From: JACCTI01 sp038237435
GTDB lineage: Bacteria > Verrucomicrobiota > Verrucomicrobiia > Chthoniobacterales > UBA10450
Assembly (NCBI GenBank): GCA_038237435.1
Contig: JBBRYT010000006.1
Coordinates: 62,001-126,000, forward strand
Direction: 5' to 3'
DNA: 64,000 nt
The position numbers and the translations under genes were made by a program. Below are positions 1 through 8,439 of the stretch, piece by piece (positions within the stretch are counted from its first letter, which is position 1; every line of letters begins with the position of its first letter). The notes below the pieces were generated by a model. It worked only from the letters and a program-made list of their open reading frames with translations, searched no databases and was not told the origin of the DNA.

Positions 1-497
1 CCGATGGCATTTTCTTCCAGGAAATTTCGCCCTGCATTCAGTTGCTTGTTTTCGGCGAAGGGCCGGACAGCAAACCGCTCTCTTCGCTCGGCGACTTGTT
101 AGGCTGGAGTGTATTGCACTTCACTCAACCTTCCCAGTTGCCGGCGGAATTGGACGAATGGACCGCGGCGGTCGTGAAGACGCATAACTACGGACGCGAC
201 TTTGCTGCGTTGCGAGCGTTACTGCCGCGTGGATTGAAATACGTCGGGCTCGTTGGACCGCGACGGCGTCGCGATCAACTGCTCGGCGACTTGCTCGATG
301 TTGGCACGCCCATGGAATCGCAACTTTTCGCGCCGGTTGGGCTCGATCTCGCGGCGGAAACACCGGAGGAAATTGCGCTCGCCATCGTTTCGGAGATCCA
401 GGCGATCTTCGGCGGCGTGACCGGGGAATCGTTGCGCGATTCGAAGCGACCGATTCACAGCATCGAATCGTTTCCGCAGTTGATCTCCATTCTTTAA
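1..497 (+). CDS. XdhC/CoxI-family protein, C-terminal part (5' end outside window)
   Basis: The frame is open from base 3 and ends at TAA 495-497, so only the C-terminal ~165 residues are present. The visible part is the Rossmann-like XdhC C-terminal domain: a VVKTHNYGRD segment, YVGLVGPRRRR (the usual YiGllGs.rR motif), a PVGLDL segment and TPEEIALAIVSEI. In this family XdhC binds the molybdenum cofactor and helps insert the sulfurated form into xanthine-dehydrogenase-type hydroxylases in the cytoplasm. The stop codon overlaps the start of the MocA-like gene (TAATG), which fits joint translation and a molybdenum-hydroxylase maturation unit. The family is clear; the enzyme it serves lies outside the window. 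Confidence 0.85.
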   Translation, partial: DGIFFQEISPCIQLLVFGEGPDSKPLSSLGDLLGWSVLHFTQPSQLPAELDEWTAAVVKTHNYGRDFAALRALLPRGLKYVGLVGPRRRRDQLLGDLLDVGTPMESQLFAPVGLDLAAETPEEIALAIVSEIQAIFGGVTGESLRDSKRPIHSIESFPQLISIL

Positions 498-1099
498 TGA
501 TCGCCGCGGTCGTTCTGGCGGCCGGAGGTTCAACACGCTTCGGACAGCCGAAACAACTCGTTAGGCTGAACGATCAAGCTCTTGTTAGGCGCATCGTTCT
601 CGCGTCACTCGATGCTGATTGCTTGCCGATTGTGGTTGTGGGCGAAGCTGAGCAGGAAATCAGGGCAGAGCTGAATGGACTCGCCGTTCAAGTAATTCCG
701 AACGCAGATTGGCGAGAAGGAATCGGCTCTTCCATCCGCGCGGGTATTCGACATGCGATCGAGAGTGAAGCGATCATTTTGCTGGCATGCGATCAACCAC
801 TCGTTAGGCCGCAAACACTCAAAGATCTTATCGCGTTACATCAAACGAGCGGGAAACCAATCGTCGCCTCCTCCTATGCGAAAACGCTCGGCATTCCCGC
901 ACTGTTCGATCGGAAATGCTTCCCGGATCTGCTCGCGCTGAACGGAGATCGCGGCGCCAAGGCCATTATCCTTTCGCGACGAGACGAAGTCGCAGTCTAC
1001 GATTTTCCGGAAGGCTCGGTCGACATCGACATGCCGTCGGATTTGCGGCTACTTCCGGCCGAAAAATTTTCGGAAGGAATTAAAGATTTTGTTGGGTAA
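497..1099 (+). CDS. MocA/MobA-like molybdenum cofactor nucleotidyltransferase
   Basis: This 200-residue protein begins with the nucleotide-binding signature LAAGGSTRFGQPKQL (residues 7-21) and has the second acidic motif ACDQP at about residue 97, as in MobA-like NTP transferases. By family it transfers CMP (MocA) or GMP (MobA) to molybdopterin; coupling to XdhC favours the MocA-type cytidylyltransferase that supplies xanthine-dehydrogenase-family enzymes. The ATG overlaps the xdhC stop by one base. Its 3' end overlaps the convergent PBP gene by 51 bp. Three copies or near-copies of the dispersed decamer fall inside it (557, 581, 800), giving the tripeptide LVR. MoeA, needed for the same cofactor, is encoded at 38421. 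Confidence 0.85.
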   Translation: MIAAVVLAAGGSTRFGQPKQLVRLNDQALVRRIVLASLDADCLPIVVVGEAEQEIRAELNGLAVQVIPNADWREGIGSSIRAGIRHAIESEAIILLACDQPLVRPQTLKDLIALHQTSGKPIVASSYAKTLGIPALFDRKCFPDLLALNGDRGAKAIILSRRDEVAVYDFPEGSVDIDMPSDLRLLPAEKFSEGIKDFVG

Positions 1100-3223
1100 C
1101 GCTTCCGCTTTGCGCGTGGCGTCATCGAGTTGTTGCGCGAACGGTTGAGTCTGCAATCCGCCGTGAATATGACACGGCACATTGGGAACCTTATCGACCG
1201 GCAACGTGATGTCGTAGCTGCTCCCAGCGGCGACGCACTCATTCGTCGCGAGCTCGCTTGAATCGGCACAGACCGTGGCCTGCGCCATCTGCATGGTCGG
1301 CTGCAATTGTTTTGCGGGATAACGTTGCGAAGCTTTTGTCATCGTGTTTGTCCAGACCGGCAGCGCCAACGCCGCGCCATAACCGCCGGACATGATGGTG
1401 GCCGGTTGATCGAAGCCAACCCAAACGCCGCAAGTGAGCGCGCTGGTGTAACCGATGAACCACGCGTCCTTGAAGTCGTTCGTCGTTCCCGTTTTTCCTG
1501 CCGCGGGCAACTTGAAGCCTAACGAACTGCGCGCGGCGGCCGCAGTGCCGCTCCTCAAGATATCTTCCATCAACGCCGATGTCATCCAGGCCGCGCTTGA
1601 ATTAATGCCAGGCGCGGTGACGTGCGCCGCGCGATAAATCGGGTGGTGATCCGAATCGTCGATGCGCTCGATAATGTAAGATTGCTTGCGCTCACCGGCG
1701 TTGGGAAAAATTGTGTAAGCACTCGTTAGGTCTTTCAGGTTTGTTTCAAACGAACCGATGTAGGTCGCGGGTCCTTTCGGAATATTTTCGCTGAGGCCGA
1801 GCATCATCGCCGCTTTCTGCACTTCTTCGACGCCGCTCACTTCGCCAATGCGCACGCTCATGGTATTGCGCGAATGCACCAGGCCATACCAGGCGGGTTG
1901 AATCCCGTTGTAGGTGTTGTCGGAATTTCCCGGCGACCAATTGCCCGCGCCGCGAATTTCTCCGGGCTCGAGCGGATTGTCATTAATGAAAGCGCCCGGC
2001 AACAAACCATGCGCGAAAGCAAGTGCGTAAACGAACGGCTTGAAGGCGGAGCCGACTTGGCGATTGGCCGGCGCGATCGCGCGATTGAATTTGCTCTGCG
2101 CAAAATCGCGCCCGCCGACGAGCGCGCGAATGCCGCCGCTGCTGTTGTCGATCACGACCACCGCGCCTTCGAGATATGGCATGGCGGAATCTTCGCCCTC
2201 GGTCGGCGGGTGATAATTCTCTCGCGCTGGATGGCGGAAATTTTTTTGCCGCTCGACTTTGCTCAAGTGGGCCTCGAGCGATTGCTCGGCCGCGTGCTGA
2301 ACGATCGGATCAAGCGTTGTATATATATATAGGCCGCCGAAATCGATTTGGTCCGGCGAAAGCAAGATATTCAAATCGCGCTGCACCGCTTCCATGGCGT
2401 AGTTCTCCTGAATCTGCGGAATCCGTTTCGGATTTGAGGTTACGCGCGCGGCCCGCGCTTCCCGCGCCTGCGCGACAGAGATTTTTTTCAGATCGACCAT
2501 GCGATCGAGCACGCCGTTGCGTTGCGCGGTGGCGCCTTCCGGATTTTTTAGCGGCGAAAAGCGATTCGGACTCCGGATCAATCCCGCGAGGAGGGCGGCT
2601 TCGGAGAGATTCAACTTCGAAGCGGATTTTCCGAAGTACGCTTGCGAGGCCATTTCGATTCCGTAGCAACCAGACCCGAAATAAATTCGGTTTACATAAA
2701 GTTCGAGAATCTGCTGCTTGCTGTATTGCCGTTCGAGTCGCAGCGCCACCATCGCTTCCAACATTTTGCGGCGCAGATTTCGTCCGCCGAGCGGCAAACT
2801 ATTACGCGCCAGTTGCTGCGTGATCGTGCTCGCGCCTTCCTTGACCGAGCTGCTCGTGATGTTGCGAAAAAGAGCGCGCGCCACGCCGCGCGGATCGAGC
2901 CCGCCATGTTGATAGAAGCGCGTGTCTTCCCGTGCGATCAAGGCATCGAGAAAAAATGGGGACACTTCCGCGATCGGAACGATGAGACGATTCGCACCGG
3001 CGAGGCGGCTGTAGATTTTGCCATCAACGTCCAAGACGGTATTGCGTTCCGGCATTTCGCCGACCTGCTTCAAATCGAAAGTCTGCGCCCAGATTCCGTA
3101 GAAGCTGACCAAACCAAAACCGCAGGCCGCGAGCACCGCGACCAGCAAAATGAGCAGCCCGACGCGACGTTTGCGCTTCGGTTTGGTGCCGGATGAGGAC
3201 ACATCGCGGGCGAAGAGTTTCAT
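1049..3223 (-). CDS. class A penicillin-binding protein (PBP1-type glycosyltransferase/transpeptidase)
   Basis: The 724-residue protein has a basic cytoplasmic tail, one membrane helix (about 21-42), a GT51 glycosyltransferase domain (about 80-250) and a transpeptidase domain (about 350-640). GT51 motifs are RED..FYQHGG (98-108) and GASTITQQLARN (130-141). The transpeptidase triad is S392-AFK, S451-R-N and K577-T-G. It polymerises and cross-links peptidoglycan on the periplasmic side of the inner membrane. A run of alternating TA at about 2319-2333 lies inside the gene and encodes IYIY. The C-terminal ~85 residues after the transpeptidase are unassigned. The 3' end overlaps the MocA-like gene convergently. 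Confidence in function is high; which paralogue it is cannot be told. Confidence 0.95.
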   Translation of the reverse strand: MKLFARDVSSSGTKPKRKRRVGLLILLVAVLAACGFGLVSFYGIWAQTFDLKQVGEMPERNTVLDVDGKIYSRLAGANRLIVPIAEVSPFFLDALIAREDTRFYQHGGLDPRGVARALFRNITSSSVKEGASTITQQLARNSLPLGGRNLRRKMLEAMVALRLERQYSKQQILELYVNRIYFGSGCYGIEMASQAYFGKSASKLNLSEAALLAGLIRSPNRFSPLKNPEGATAQRNGVLDRMVDLKKISVAQAREARAARVTSNPKRIPQIQENYAMEAVQRDLNILLSPDQIDFGGLYIYTTLDPIVQHAAEQSLEAHLSKVERQKNFRHPARENYHPPTEGEDSAMPYLEGAVVVIDNSSGGIRALVGGRDFAQSKFNRAIAPANRQVGSAFKPFVYALAFAHGLLPGAFINDNPLEPGEIRGAGNWSPGNSDNTYNGIQPAWYGLVHSRNTMSVRIGEVSGVEEVQKAAMMLGLSENIPKGPATYIGSFETNLKDLTSAYTIFPNAGERKQSYIIERIDDSDHHPIYRAAHVTAPGINSSAAWMTSALMEDILRSGTAAAARSSLGFKLPAAGKTGTTNDFKDAWFIGYTSALTCGVWVGFDQPATIMSGGYGAALALPVWTNTMTKASQRYPAKQLQPTMQMAQATVCADSSELATNECVAAGSSYDITLPVDKVPNVPCHIHGGLQTQPFAQQLDDATRKAEALPNKIFNSFRKFFGRK

Positions 3224-3333
3224 CGCTCGTTACACACGGCGAATGTCATCCAGAGGCTGGCGGAGCGCGCCGAAGAATCTCACAACGAAGCCGGTGACGC
3301 GCTTGCTAGCTTGCGTGATCAAAAACCGATTGC

Positions 3334-3367
3334 GAGATCCCTCGCCGTCTTCGCAGGCTCGGGATGA
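3334..3367. repeat. possible dispersed palindromic intergenic repeat
   Basis: Between the PBP start and the glutaredoxin-like stop there is a short imperfect inverted repeat: ATCCC at 3337-3341 pairs with GGGAT at 3361-3365 around a GC-rich centre. Intergenic repeats with this ATCCCTCGC...GGGAT look are common in bacterial genomes. Only one copy was noticed here, so membership of a repeat family is a guess. Confidence 0.3.
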
Positions 3368-3386
3368 CATGCGTCGGACGCGAAGA

Positions 3387-3722
3387 CTAAAACTTCAACT
3401 TCACCGCGCCCGCTTGCTGCTCGTCGCTGCAAGGTGCATTGAGCGGCACACCAGCGTCTTCGCTCTTCGGCTGCACGACATTATTCTCGATCAAGTATCG
3501 CTCGAGATCTTCGCCGCTCACATCCGGAACCATTTTACCGTTCACCTCTACGCAGGGCGAAAGCGGCTGTCCGCTCTTCGTTTCCATTTCCCAGCGGAAA
3601 GCAGGATTCTGAATGATGTCCTTCTCGGTGTATTGAAGATTGTATTTGGCGAGCACCGCGCGGACACCGGCGCTCCAGCCGCATTGAGTCTTCAGGTAAG
3701 CAGTGATCTGTGGCGTTTCCAT
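3387..3722 (-). CDS. glutaredoxin-like thioredoxin-fold protein with a single active-site cysteine
   Basis: The 111-residue protein reads METPQITAYLKTQCGWS near its start, then a thioredoxin-fold pattern with PLSPCVEVNGK carrying a conserved-looking proline before the strand (cis-Pro position) and GEDLERYL in the last helix. The active site is C-G-W-S, comparable with the CGFS of monothiol glutaredoxins, so it may bind glutathione or an Fe-S cluster or act as a monothiol reductase; that is inference from the motif. A further cysteine sits in the C-terminal tail (PCSDEQ). Translation could instead start at a GTG at 3740, six codons upstream; the ATG at 3722 is preferred because it gives the usual short N-terminus. 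It follows lysS on the same strand. Confidence 0.7.
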   Translation of the reverse strand: METPQITAYLKTQCGWSAGVRAVLAKYNLQYTEKDIIQNPAFRWEMETKSGQPLSPCVEVNGKMVPDVSGEDLERYLIENNVVQPKSEDAGVPLNAPCSDEQQAGAVKLKF

Positions 3723-3764
3723 GTGCGCGAAACCTAGCACGCCTCGCGGAAATTTCAGGCGATT

Positions 3765-5216
3765 TCAGTCGCGCTTCGGTTTGAGCAGCGGAAAGAGAAT
3801 GACGTCGCGGATCGATTCCGCGCCGGTCAGTAACATCGTCAAACGATCGATCCCCATACCGAATCCGCCGGCCGGCGGCATTCCATGTTCAAGCGCGAGC
3901 AGAAATTCCTCATCGAGATTTTGTGTTTCCTCGCCGGCTTGTTCCAGCAGACGCTGGCGTTGCACCATCGGGTCGTTCAACTCCGTGTAGCCCGGCGAAA
4001 TTTCCTGGCCGTTGATGATCAGCTCATAAACATCGACTAACGAATCGTCCTCGAGATTTTGCTTCGCCAAAGGCACCAACTCTTTCGGGCAATGAGTCAC
4101 GAAAAGTGGATCAAAGGTTTTTTCTTCAACCAACTTCTCGAAAACTTGCTGCGTCACTTCGTAATCGGCCATGCGCGGATTAATCTCGACGCCGAGCTCC
4201 GCACAACGCGCACGGCGTTGCTCCGTCGCGTAATCAAACCACTGCGAGTCGATCTCGCGGATGAGGTCGCGATAACGCGCGCGTCGCCAAGGTCTCGTTA
4301 GGTTCAAAGTGCGCGTGACTTTTCCTTCGGCATCCGTGTGTTCTACTTGCAGCGAGCCCGCGACTGTTTGCGCGAGATGACAGACCAACTCCTCGACCAG
4401 GTCCGCGATCAGTTCGAAATCGGCATAGGCCCAATACGCCTCGAGCATGGTGAACTCGGGATTGTGCCGGCGCGAAATACCTTCATTGCGAAAATTACGG
4501 TTGAGTTCGAAGACTTTGTTGAAGCCACCGACTAGAAGGCGTTTCAAGTAAAGCTCGGGCGCGATCCGCAAGTAAAGATCCATGCCCAGCGCGTTGTGAT
4601 GGGTGCGAAAAGGTTCTGCCGCGGCCCCGCCCGCCACCGCCTGCAAGATGGGCGTCTCCACTTCCAGAAATCCGCGATCCTCAAAAAAATGGCGGATTTC
4701 GCGCATGATCCGAATGCGTTTCTCAAAAACAGTGCGCGACTGCTCGTTAGTTATAAGATCGAGATAACGCTGGCGATAACGGGCTTCGACATCTTGTAGC
4801 CCGTGCCATTTTTCCGGAAGTGGCCGCAACGACTTTGATAGCACTTCCAGTTTCGAAACTTTCAGGGTCGGCTCGCCCGTTTTTGTGAGGAAACACGTTC
4901 CCTCCACGCCGATAAAATCGCCCATGTCGAGAAGTCCGAAAATTTCCATCATCTCCGCGCCGACTTCCTTTCCTTGGACATAGATTTGGATACGCCCGGT
5001 GCCATCGCGCAGATCGACAAAGTGACTCTTCCCCATGTCGCGATGCGCGGTGATACGGCCGGCCGCGCGTAAGACCGCGCCTTCGGCAAATGTTTCGCGC
5101 ACGTCGCCGATCGTTCCACTAGTCGCAAATGCACGACCGAACGGAGCGACCCCGCGCGCTTTCAGCGCTTCCAATTTTTCGCGCCGATGCGCCAGAAGTT
5201 CATTTTCTTCGTCCAT
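3765..5216 (-). CDS. lysS: lysyl-tRNA synthetase, class II
   Basis: At 483 residues it has the normal LysS length and order: an N-terminal OB-fold anticodon-binding domain (about 45-150) and a class II catalytic domain. Motif 2 is seen as FRNEGISRRHNPEFTMLEAY and motif 3 as GGFGMGIDRLTMLL near the C-terminus. It charges tRNA-Lys with lysine in the cytoplasm. The start ATG is followed by DEENELLAHRREKLEALKARG, the usual N-terminal helix of LysS. Divergent from msrA across 116 bp. A decamer variant at 4294-4303 encodes LTR in the insert of the catalytic domain. Identification is secure. Confidence 0.97.
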   Translation of the reverse strand: MDEENELLAHRREKLEALKARGVAPFGRAFATSGTIGDVRETFAEGAVLRAAGRITAHRDMGKSHFVDLRDGTGRIQIYVQGKEVGAEMMEIFGLLDMGDFIGVEGTCFLTKTGEPTLKVSKLEVLSKSLRPLPEKWHGLQDVEARYRQRYLDLITNEQSRTVFEKRIRIMREIRHFFEDRGFLEVETPILQAVAGGAAAEPFRTHHNALGMDLYLRIAPELYLKRLLVGGFNKVFELNRNFRNEGISRRHNPEFTMLEAYWAYADFELIADLVEELVCHLAQTVAGSLQVEHTDAEGKVTRTLNLTRPWRRARYRDLIREIDSQWFDYATEQRRARCAELGVEINPRMADYEVTQQVFEKLVEEKTFDPLFVTHCPKELVPLAKQNLEDDSLVDVYELIINGQEISPGYTELNDPMVQRQRLLEQAGEETQNLDEEFLLALEHGMPPAGGFGMGIDRLTMLLTGAESIRDVILFPLLKPKRD

Positions 5217-5332
5217 GCGGAGAGCGAATCTAAATCGCCCGCTTTAAATGAACAGAGGAAACACTACGCGGTGGTTGCTTCAGTTGGTGAATCGATTGCA
5301 ACTCATCGGATCTGTCGCATCCTGTAGCTCGC

Positions 5333-5941
5333 ATGAAGAAACACCTTGCTGTTATCCTTGTCTTCCTACTCGCCAATATAAGCCCGGCCCGCATCTTGGC
5401 CGCAGAGGAGAAGGCGGCGAACAAAACCGCGGTCTTTGCCGGCGGCTGTTTCTGGTGCATTCAACCGCCCTTCGATAAGGCGCCGGGAGTTATCAACACA
5501 GTAGTAGGCTATAGCGGGGGGACGGAGCCGAACCCCACCTATGAGCTAGTTGGCTCCGAGAAGACGAAGTATCGCGAATGTCTTCAGGTCACCTACGACC
5601 CTAGAAAGATAAGCTACGAGCAGTTACTCGAAATCTATTGGAAACAAATCGATCCTACTCAGGCCGACGGCCAATTCACCGACGTCGGGCCGAGTTATCG
5701 CGCAGCCATCTTTTACGATGGAGAAGAAGAGAAACGAATCGCCGAATCGTCCAAGGAGAAACTGGCCAAGTCCGGCAAATTCGACAAACAGGTCGTAACC
5801 GAGATCCTGCCAGCGATGAAGTTCTACCCGGCCGAGGCTTACCATCAGCAATACTACAAAACGAATACCAAGGCCTTTGAAGCTTTCGAAGAAGGCTCAG
5901 GCCGCAATCGGTTCCACAAAAAGATCGAGTCGAAGCCCTAG
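5333..5941 (+). CDS. msrA: peptide-methionine (S)-S-oxide reductase MsrA, exported
   Basis: The 202-residue protein carries the MsrA active-site motif GGCFWC, with catalytic C39 and a second cysteine at 42, followed by VVGYSGGTEPNPTYE and EAYHQQYY, both family hallmarks. It reduces methionine-S-sulfoxide in proteins. A hydrophobic N-terminus ending near residue 24 (ARILAA) looks like a signal peptide, so it probably repairs envelope proteins rather than cytosolic ones. No MsrB domain or gene is adjacent. It stands alone, divergent from lysS. Confidence 0.93.
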   Translation: MKKHLAVILVFLLANISPARILAAEEKAANKTAVFAGGCFWCIQPPFDKAPGVINTVVGYSGGTEPNPTYELVGSEKTKYRECLQVTYDPRKISYEQLLEIYWKQIDPTQADGQFTDVGPSYRAAIFYDGEEEKRIAESSKEKLAKSGKFDKQVVTEILPAMKFYPAEAYHQQYYKTNTKAFEAFEEGSGRNRFHKKIESKP

Positions 5942-6029
5942 GTACTACGGCAACGGATATCGGCGCATTCGGTGACTTGGGGCGAACTAATGTTTGTTCG
6001 CGTCGCCTAAATCCTATCTGATATAGCAC

Positions 6030-6551
6030 ATGGAACCAGGTGAAGCCTTGTCGACGGCCGCGCAGATCGCAGTGGCCCTGGCCGGATTCGCCGGAGTGGT
6101 CGTGGCCTTTCGGAGCAGGCAGCTGCACCAGTGGTCGATTCTGGATAAGTATCGCTTGTGGCTCTTGCTGAGCAATGCGCTCACGCCCCTCTTCGCTTGT
6201 TTGTTCGGCATGCTCCTGCTTACGATCGAACCAGTCCCGATTTCCCTCTGGCATTGGTGCAGCGGGTTCTCGTTCCTTTTGATTCTTTCTGTTAGTTGGT
6301 TGACCCGGCGACGCCTGTCAGAACTAGGGCCGGCGGTAATTAAGAGCCTTGGAAGCTACCGTTACTTCTTTTATCTGACCGGCGTCGCTGGCACCGCGGT
6401 CGGTCTCTTGCAGGTTTACAATGCTTTCGTTTCAGGCCTTTTCTGGTTCTTTTACGCCGCCATCATTTTCCAACTGGCACTCGGTGCCTTGCAATTTGCT
6501 CGAATGATCCTTCTGCCTCCGCATACGAGCGAGACTAGCTCGCTCCTGTAG
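6030..6551 (+). CDS. small integral membrane protein, unknown function
   Basis: The 173-residue protein is almost entirely hydrophobic, with about five membrane segments (roughly 8-27, 42-66, 73-93, 110-130, 135-160). The N-terminus EPGEALSTAAQIAVALAGFAGVV resembles conserved membrane proteins of unknown role found across environmental bacteria. I recognise no catalytic or binding motif. It is the first of three small membrane-protein genes in a row on this strand. Confidence 0.65.
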   Translation: MEPGEALSTAAQIAVALAGFAGVVVAFRSRQLHQWSILDKYRLWLLLSNALTPLFACLFGMLLLTIEPVPISLWHWCSGFSFLLILSVSWLTRRRLSELGPAVIKSLGSYRYFFYLTGVAGTAVGLLQVYNAFVSGLFWFFYAAIIFQLALGALQFARMILLPPHTSETSSLL

Positions 6552-6605
6552 CCGGCTCCCTGCTTCAAGGCGCTATTCGGAGAGCGATATTTTCACCCTC
6601 TTAGA

Positions 6606-6983
6606 ATGATCAGGTTGATGGCAGCTTTCTTCGCCTTTGGCGCGACGATGTGCGCGCTTACCGTCTTCTTGTTACTCTTTCCCGGAAGCGCGCTCGATTC
6701 TCTTTGGCGCTTCAATCCCGAGGCCCGCGCGGCGTTTCACTCCATCGGTCAGCTATCTGTTTGGCTCATGCTAGTCGTCGGAACAAGCTGCGCTTTCGCT
6801 TCCGTAGGACTGTGGCGAAGATCGCGCTGGGGCATTCTTCTGGCACTTATCATTCTCTCGCTCAACATCGTCGGCGATCTCTTTAACGCTTTGGTGCGGC
6901 ACGACTATCGCGCCTTGATTGGCCTACCCATCGGAGGAGCCATGATCTTTTACCTCGCTCGTTACCGAAAGACTGCTAGTTGA
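6606..6983 (+). CDS. small membrane protein, unknown function
   Basis: This 125-residue protein has about four predicted membrane segments (roughly 3-25, 45-68, 77-97, 105-120) and no motif I recognise. Its stop lies just before the start of the next small membrane protein, so the two are probably cotranscribed. Composition and codon use look like the neighbours. Confidence 0.6.
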   Translation: MIRLMAAFFAFGATMCALTVFLLLFPGSALDSLWRFNPEARAAFHSIGQLSVWLMLVVGTSCAFASVGLWRRSRWGILLALIILSLNIVGDLFNALVRHDYRALIGLPIGGAMIFYLARYRKTAS

Positions 6984-6991
6984 TTCACCCA

Positions 6992-7348
6992 ATGAACACT
7001 TCGCAATCGCTGTCCGCGCTCGGATTCCTTTTAGTCGCAACTACCCTCGAGGTTACCGGTGATGCCCTGGTCCGCTTGTCGATTTACAATCACCAGGGTC
7101 TTATTCGCGTCCTGTTGATGTTGGCGGGTGCTTGCCTGCTCTTCGGTTACGGATTTTCCCTCAATCTAGCGCCGGTGGAATTTCGGCAAGTCGTAGGTCT
7201 TTATATCGCCACCTTGTTTGTCGTCTGGCAGATCATTAACTTCCTCTTCTTTCGAAGCTGGCCGACTCTGCCAATCCTTGTTGGAGGAGCTCTTATTATT
7301 ACCGGCGGATTACTCGTGACATTCTGGACGCGCGATCAGTTCCAGTAA
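6992..7348 (+). CDS. small multi-spanning membrane protein, SMR/EamA-like appearance
   Basis: From the ATG at 6992 the protein has 118 residues and four membrane helices with little else, the size and topology of small multidrug resistance or EamA-half transporters. Residues such as the charged E in the first helix (ATTLEVTGDAL) and the alternating glycines fit that picture, but the defining SMR sequence motifs are not obvious, so substrate transport is speculative. A TTG at 6980 would overlap the previous gene; the ATG is preferred. Likely cotranscribed with the gene before it. Confidence 0.55.
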   Translation: MNTSQSLSALGFLLVATTLEVTGDALVRLSIYNHQGLIRVLLMLAGACLLFGYGFSLNLAPVEFRQVVGLYIATLFVVWQIINFLFFRSWPTLPILVGGALIITGGLLVTFWTRDQFQ

Positions 7349-7397
7349 ACACACGCAAACAGTCATGGAGCGCCGAATCGAAGCGAGGGATCAAACT

Positions 7398-7691
7398 ATG
7401 AAAATCAAAACATCAATCGCAGCAGTTATTGTCGCGGCGCTTTCATTGCCCGCGTTGTCATTCGCTAAGAAACACGAAGAAACCTTGAAAGCTTCGCAAG
7501 TTCCAGCAGCGGTGCAGAAAGCCGCCGACAAAGAAGCCAAAGGCGGCAAAATCATGCGCTGGGAGAAGGAAGGGAAAGATTACGAGGTTGTCATCGAGAA
7601 GGACGGCAAGGAATGGGGGATGAAGTTCGACGCCCAGGGAAAGATGAAAGGTAAGCACGAGGAGTCGAAGGAAAAAGACGAGAAGCACTAA
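7398..7691 (+). CDS. small secreted PepSY-like protein
   Basis: Started at the ATG at 7398 the protein has 97 residues: a clear signal peptide (MKIKTSIAAVIVAALSLPALSFA) followed by one short domain reading VPAAVQKAADKEAKGG, then WEKEGKDYEVVIEKDG and MKFDAQGKM. This is the pattern of the PepSY-like periplasmic fold (a helix followed by strands with Y-E-V and F-D-x-x-G-K). The tail is lysine/glutamate-rich. The role of these small proteins is not settled. An upstream ATG at 7365 would add 11 charged residues in front of the signal peptide and is less likely. Confidence 0.65.
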   Translation: MKIKTSIAAVIVAALSLPALSFAKKHEETLKASQVPAAVQKAADKEAKGGKIMRWEKEGKDYEVVIEKDGKEWGMKFDAQGKMKGKHEESKEKDEKH

Positions 7692-7705
7692 GGATAAATG
7701 GATTG

Positions 7706-7736
7706 CTGGTTAGGCTGGAGAACCTTCTGCCTAACC
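7706..7736 (+). terminator. inverted repeat built from the dispersed decamer, at the end of the PepSY-like gene
   Basis: GGTTAGGC (7708-7715) and its exact complement GCCTAACC (7729-7736) form an 8-bp stem with a 13-base loop, starting 17 bases after the stop codon. The left arm is a one-mismatch copy of the decamer CTCGTTAGGC. No T-run follows, so intrinsic termination is uncertain. Inverted pairs of uptake sequences acting as terminators are known in Neisseria; here that is only an analogy. Confidence 0.45.
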
Positions 7737-7868
7737 GGTAACCTAACAGCTAACCTTCCGACATGGCCGCCGGCGCAAGCACGCCGCCAATCGGTTTTGC
7801 AGCACGCGTCGGTCAGGTCCACTTGCGGGTTTCCGACTTGGACCGAGTCCTGTGGGCAGTCTCTTAAT

Positions 7869-8438
7869 CTAGTGGCGGAACTCTCCGCGAATGCTCTCGT
7901 TGGCCAGCTCGACGGCGGCTAAGACTACGTTGCGCGTCAGGATATTGGCGCCACAGATTGCCATCGCTTCAGTCAGGACGTGGTTTACTTCGGTTAGGCT
8001 TAGTTGCTTGGAGTCGCTTAACCAACCGCGCGTGTTGTTTTTGTCGGCCCGCCTGGTGAAGAGAAAATCATGCGGCGCCGAAGGGAACAGGATGATGGGC
8101 GAGTCGTCGTCTATGACGGAGTGAAGCCTCGGAGGAACGCTGGCGAAGTCGGTGTAGGAATCTTTTGGAATTTCAATCGGTCCCCACTTCGCCGAGACGT
8201 AGCGAAAAGGTTCCAGGTATTGCCAGTAGCTTCTATCAGTAGGCCAGCCCTGGTGCTGAGCCTCATAGATCGTGACTGCTCGCACTTTGTAGGGCAAAGG
8301 AAAACGAGCCTTAAACTCTGCTTCCGGCACGCCGGGGGAGAAGGCCGGCGGCCTCGCCGAGGGCAGCCCTTTAGCCTGAGACAGAGTGGCAAGATCCAGC
8401 GGATGCGATGCAGGGATGATGCTAGCTGGATCAGGCAT
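7869..8438 (-). CDS. DUF1353-family protein
   Basis: The 189-residue protein contains TDFASVPPRLHSV and a downstream PHDFLF, the signature of DUF1353, a family frequent in phage and mobile-element genomes and otherwise of unknown function. The C-terminal part (residues ~145-180) is predicted helical. The first ~45 residues are low-complexity and proline-rich, so the true start could be further in. It ends in a motif-like variant region at 7990-8000 and lies one base downstream of the subtilase gene on the same strand, which suggests cotranscription. Nothing else phage-like is nearby. Confidence 0.6.
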   Translation of the reverse strand: MPDPASIIPASHPLDLATLSQAKGLPSARPPAFSPGVPEAEFKARFPLPYKVRAVTIYEAQHQGWPTDRSYWQYLEPFRYVSAKWGPIEIPKDSYTDFASVPPRLHSVIDDDSPIILFPSAPHDFLFTRRADKNNTRGWLSDSKQLSLTEVNHVLTEAMAICGANILTRNVVLAAVELANESIRGEFRH

Positions 8439-8439
8439 A

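Noticed and set aside
2319..2335. Alternating TA run that looks like a promoter or microsatellite
   Set aside because: It lies in the transpeptidase coding region of the PBP gene and encodes IYIY in a conserved-looking strand; no gene starts near it.
7698..7922. Open frame of 74 codons after the PepSY-like gene
   Set aside because: It runs through the inverted motif pair and antisense to the DUF1353 gene end; no protein-like pattern.
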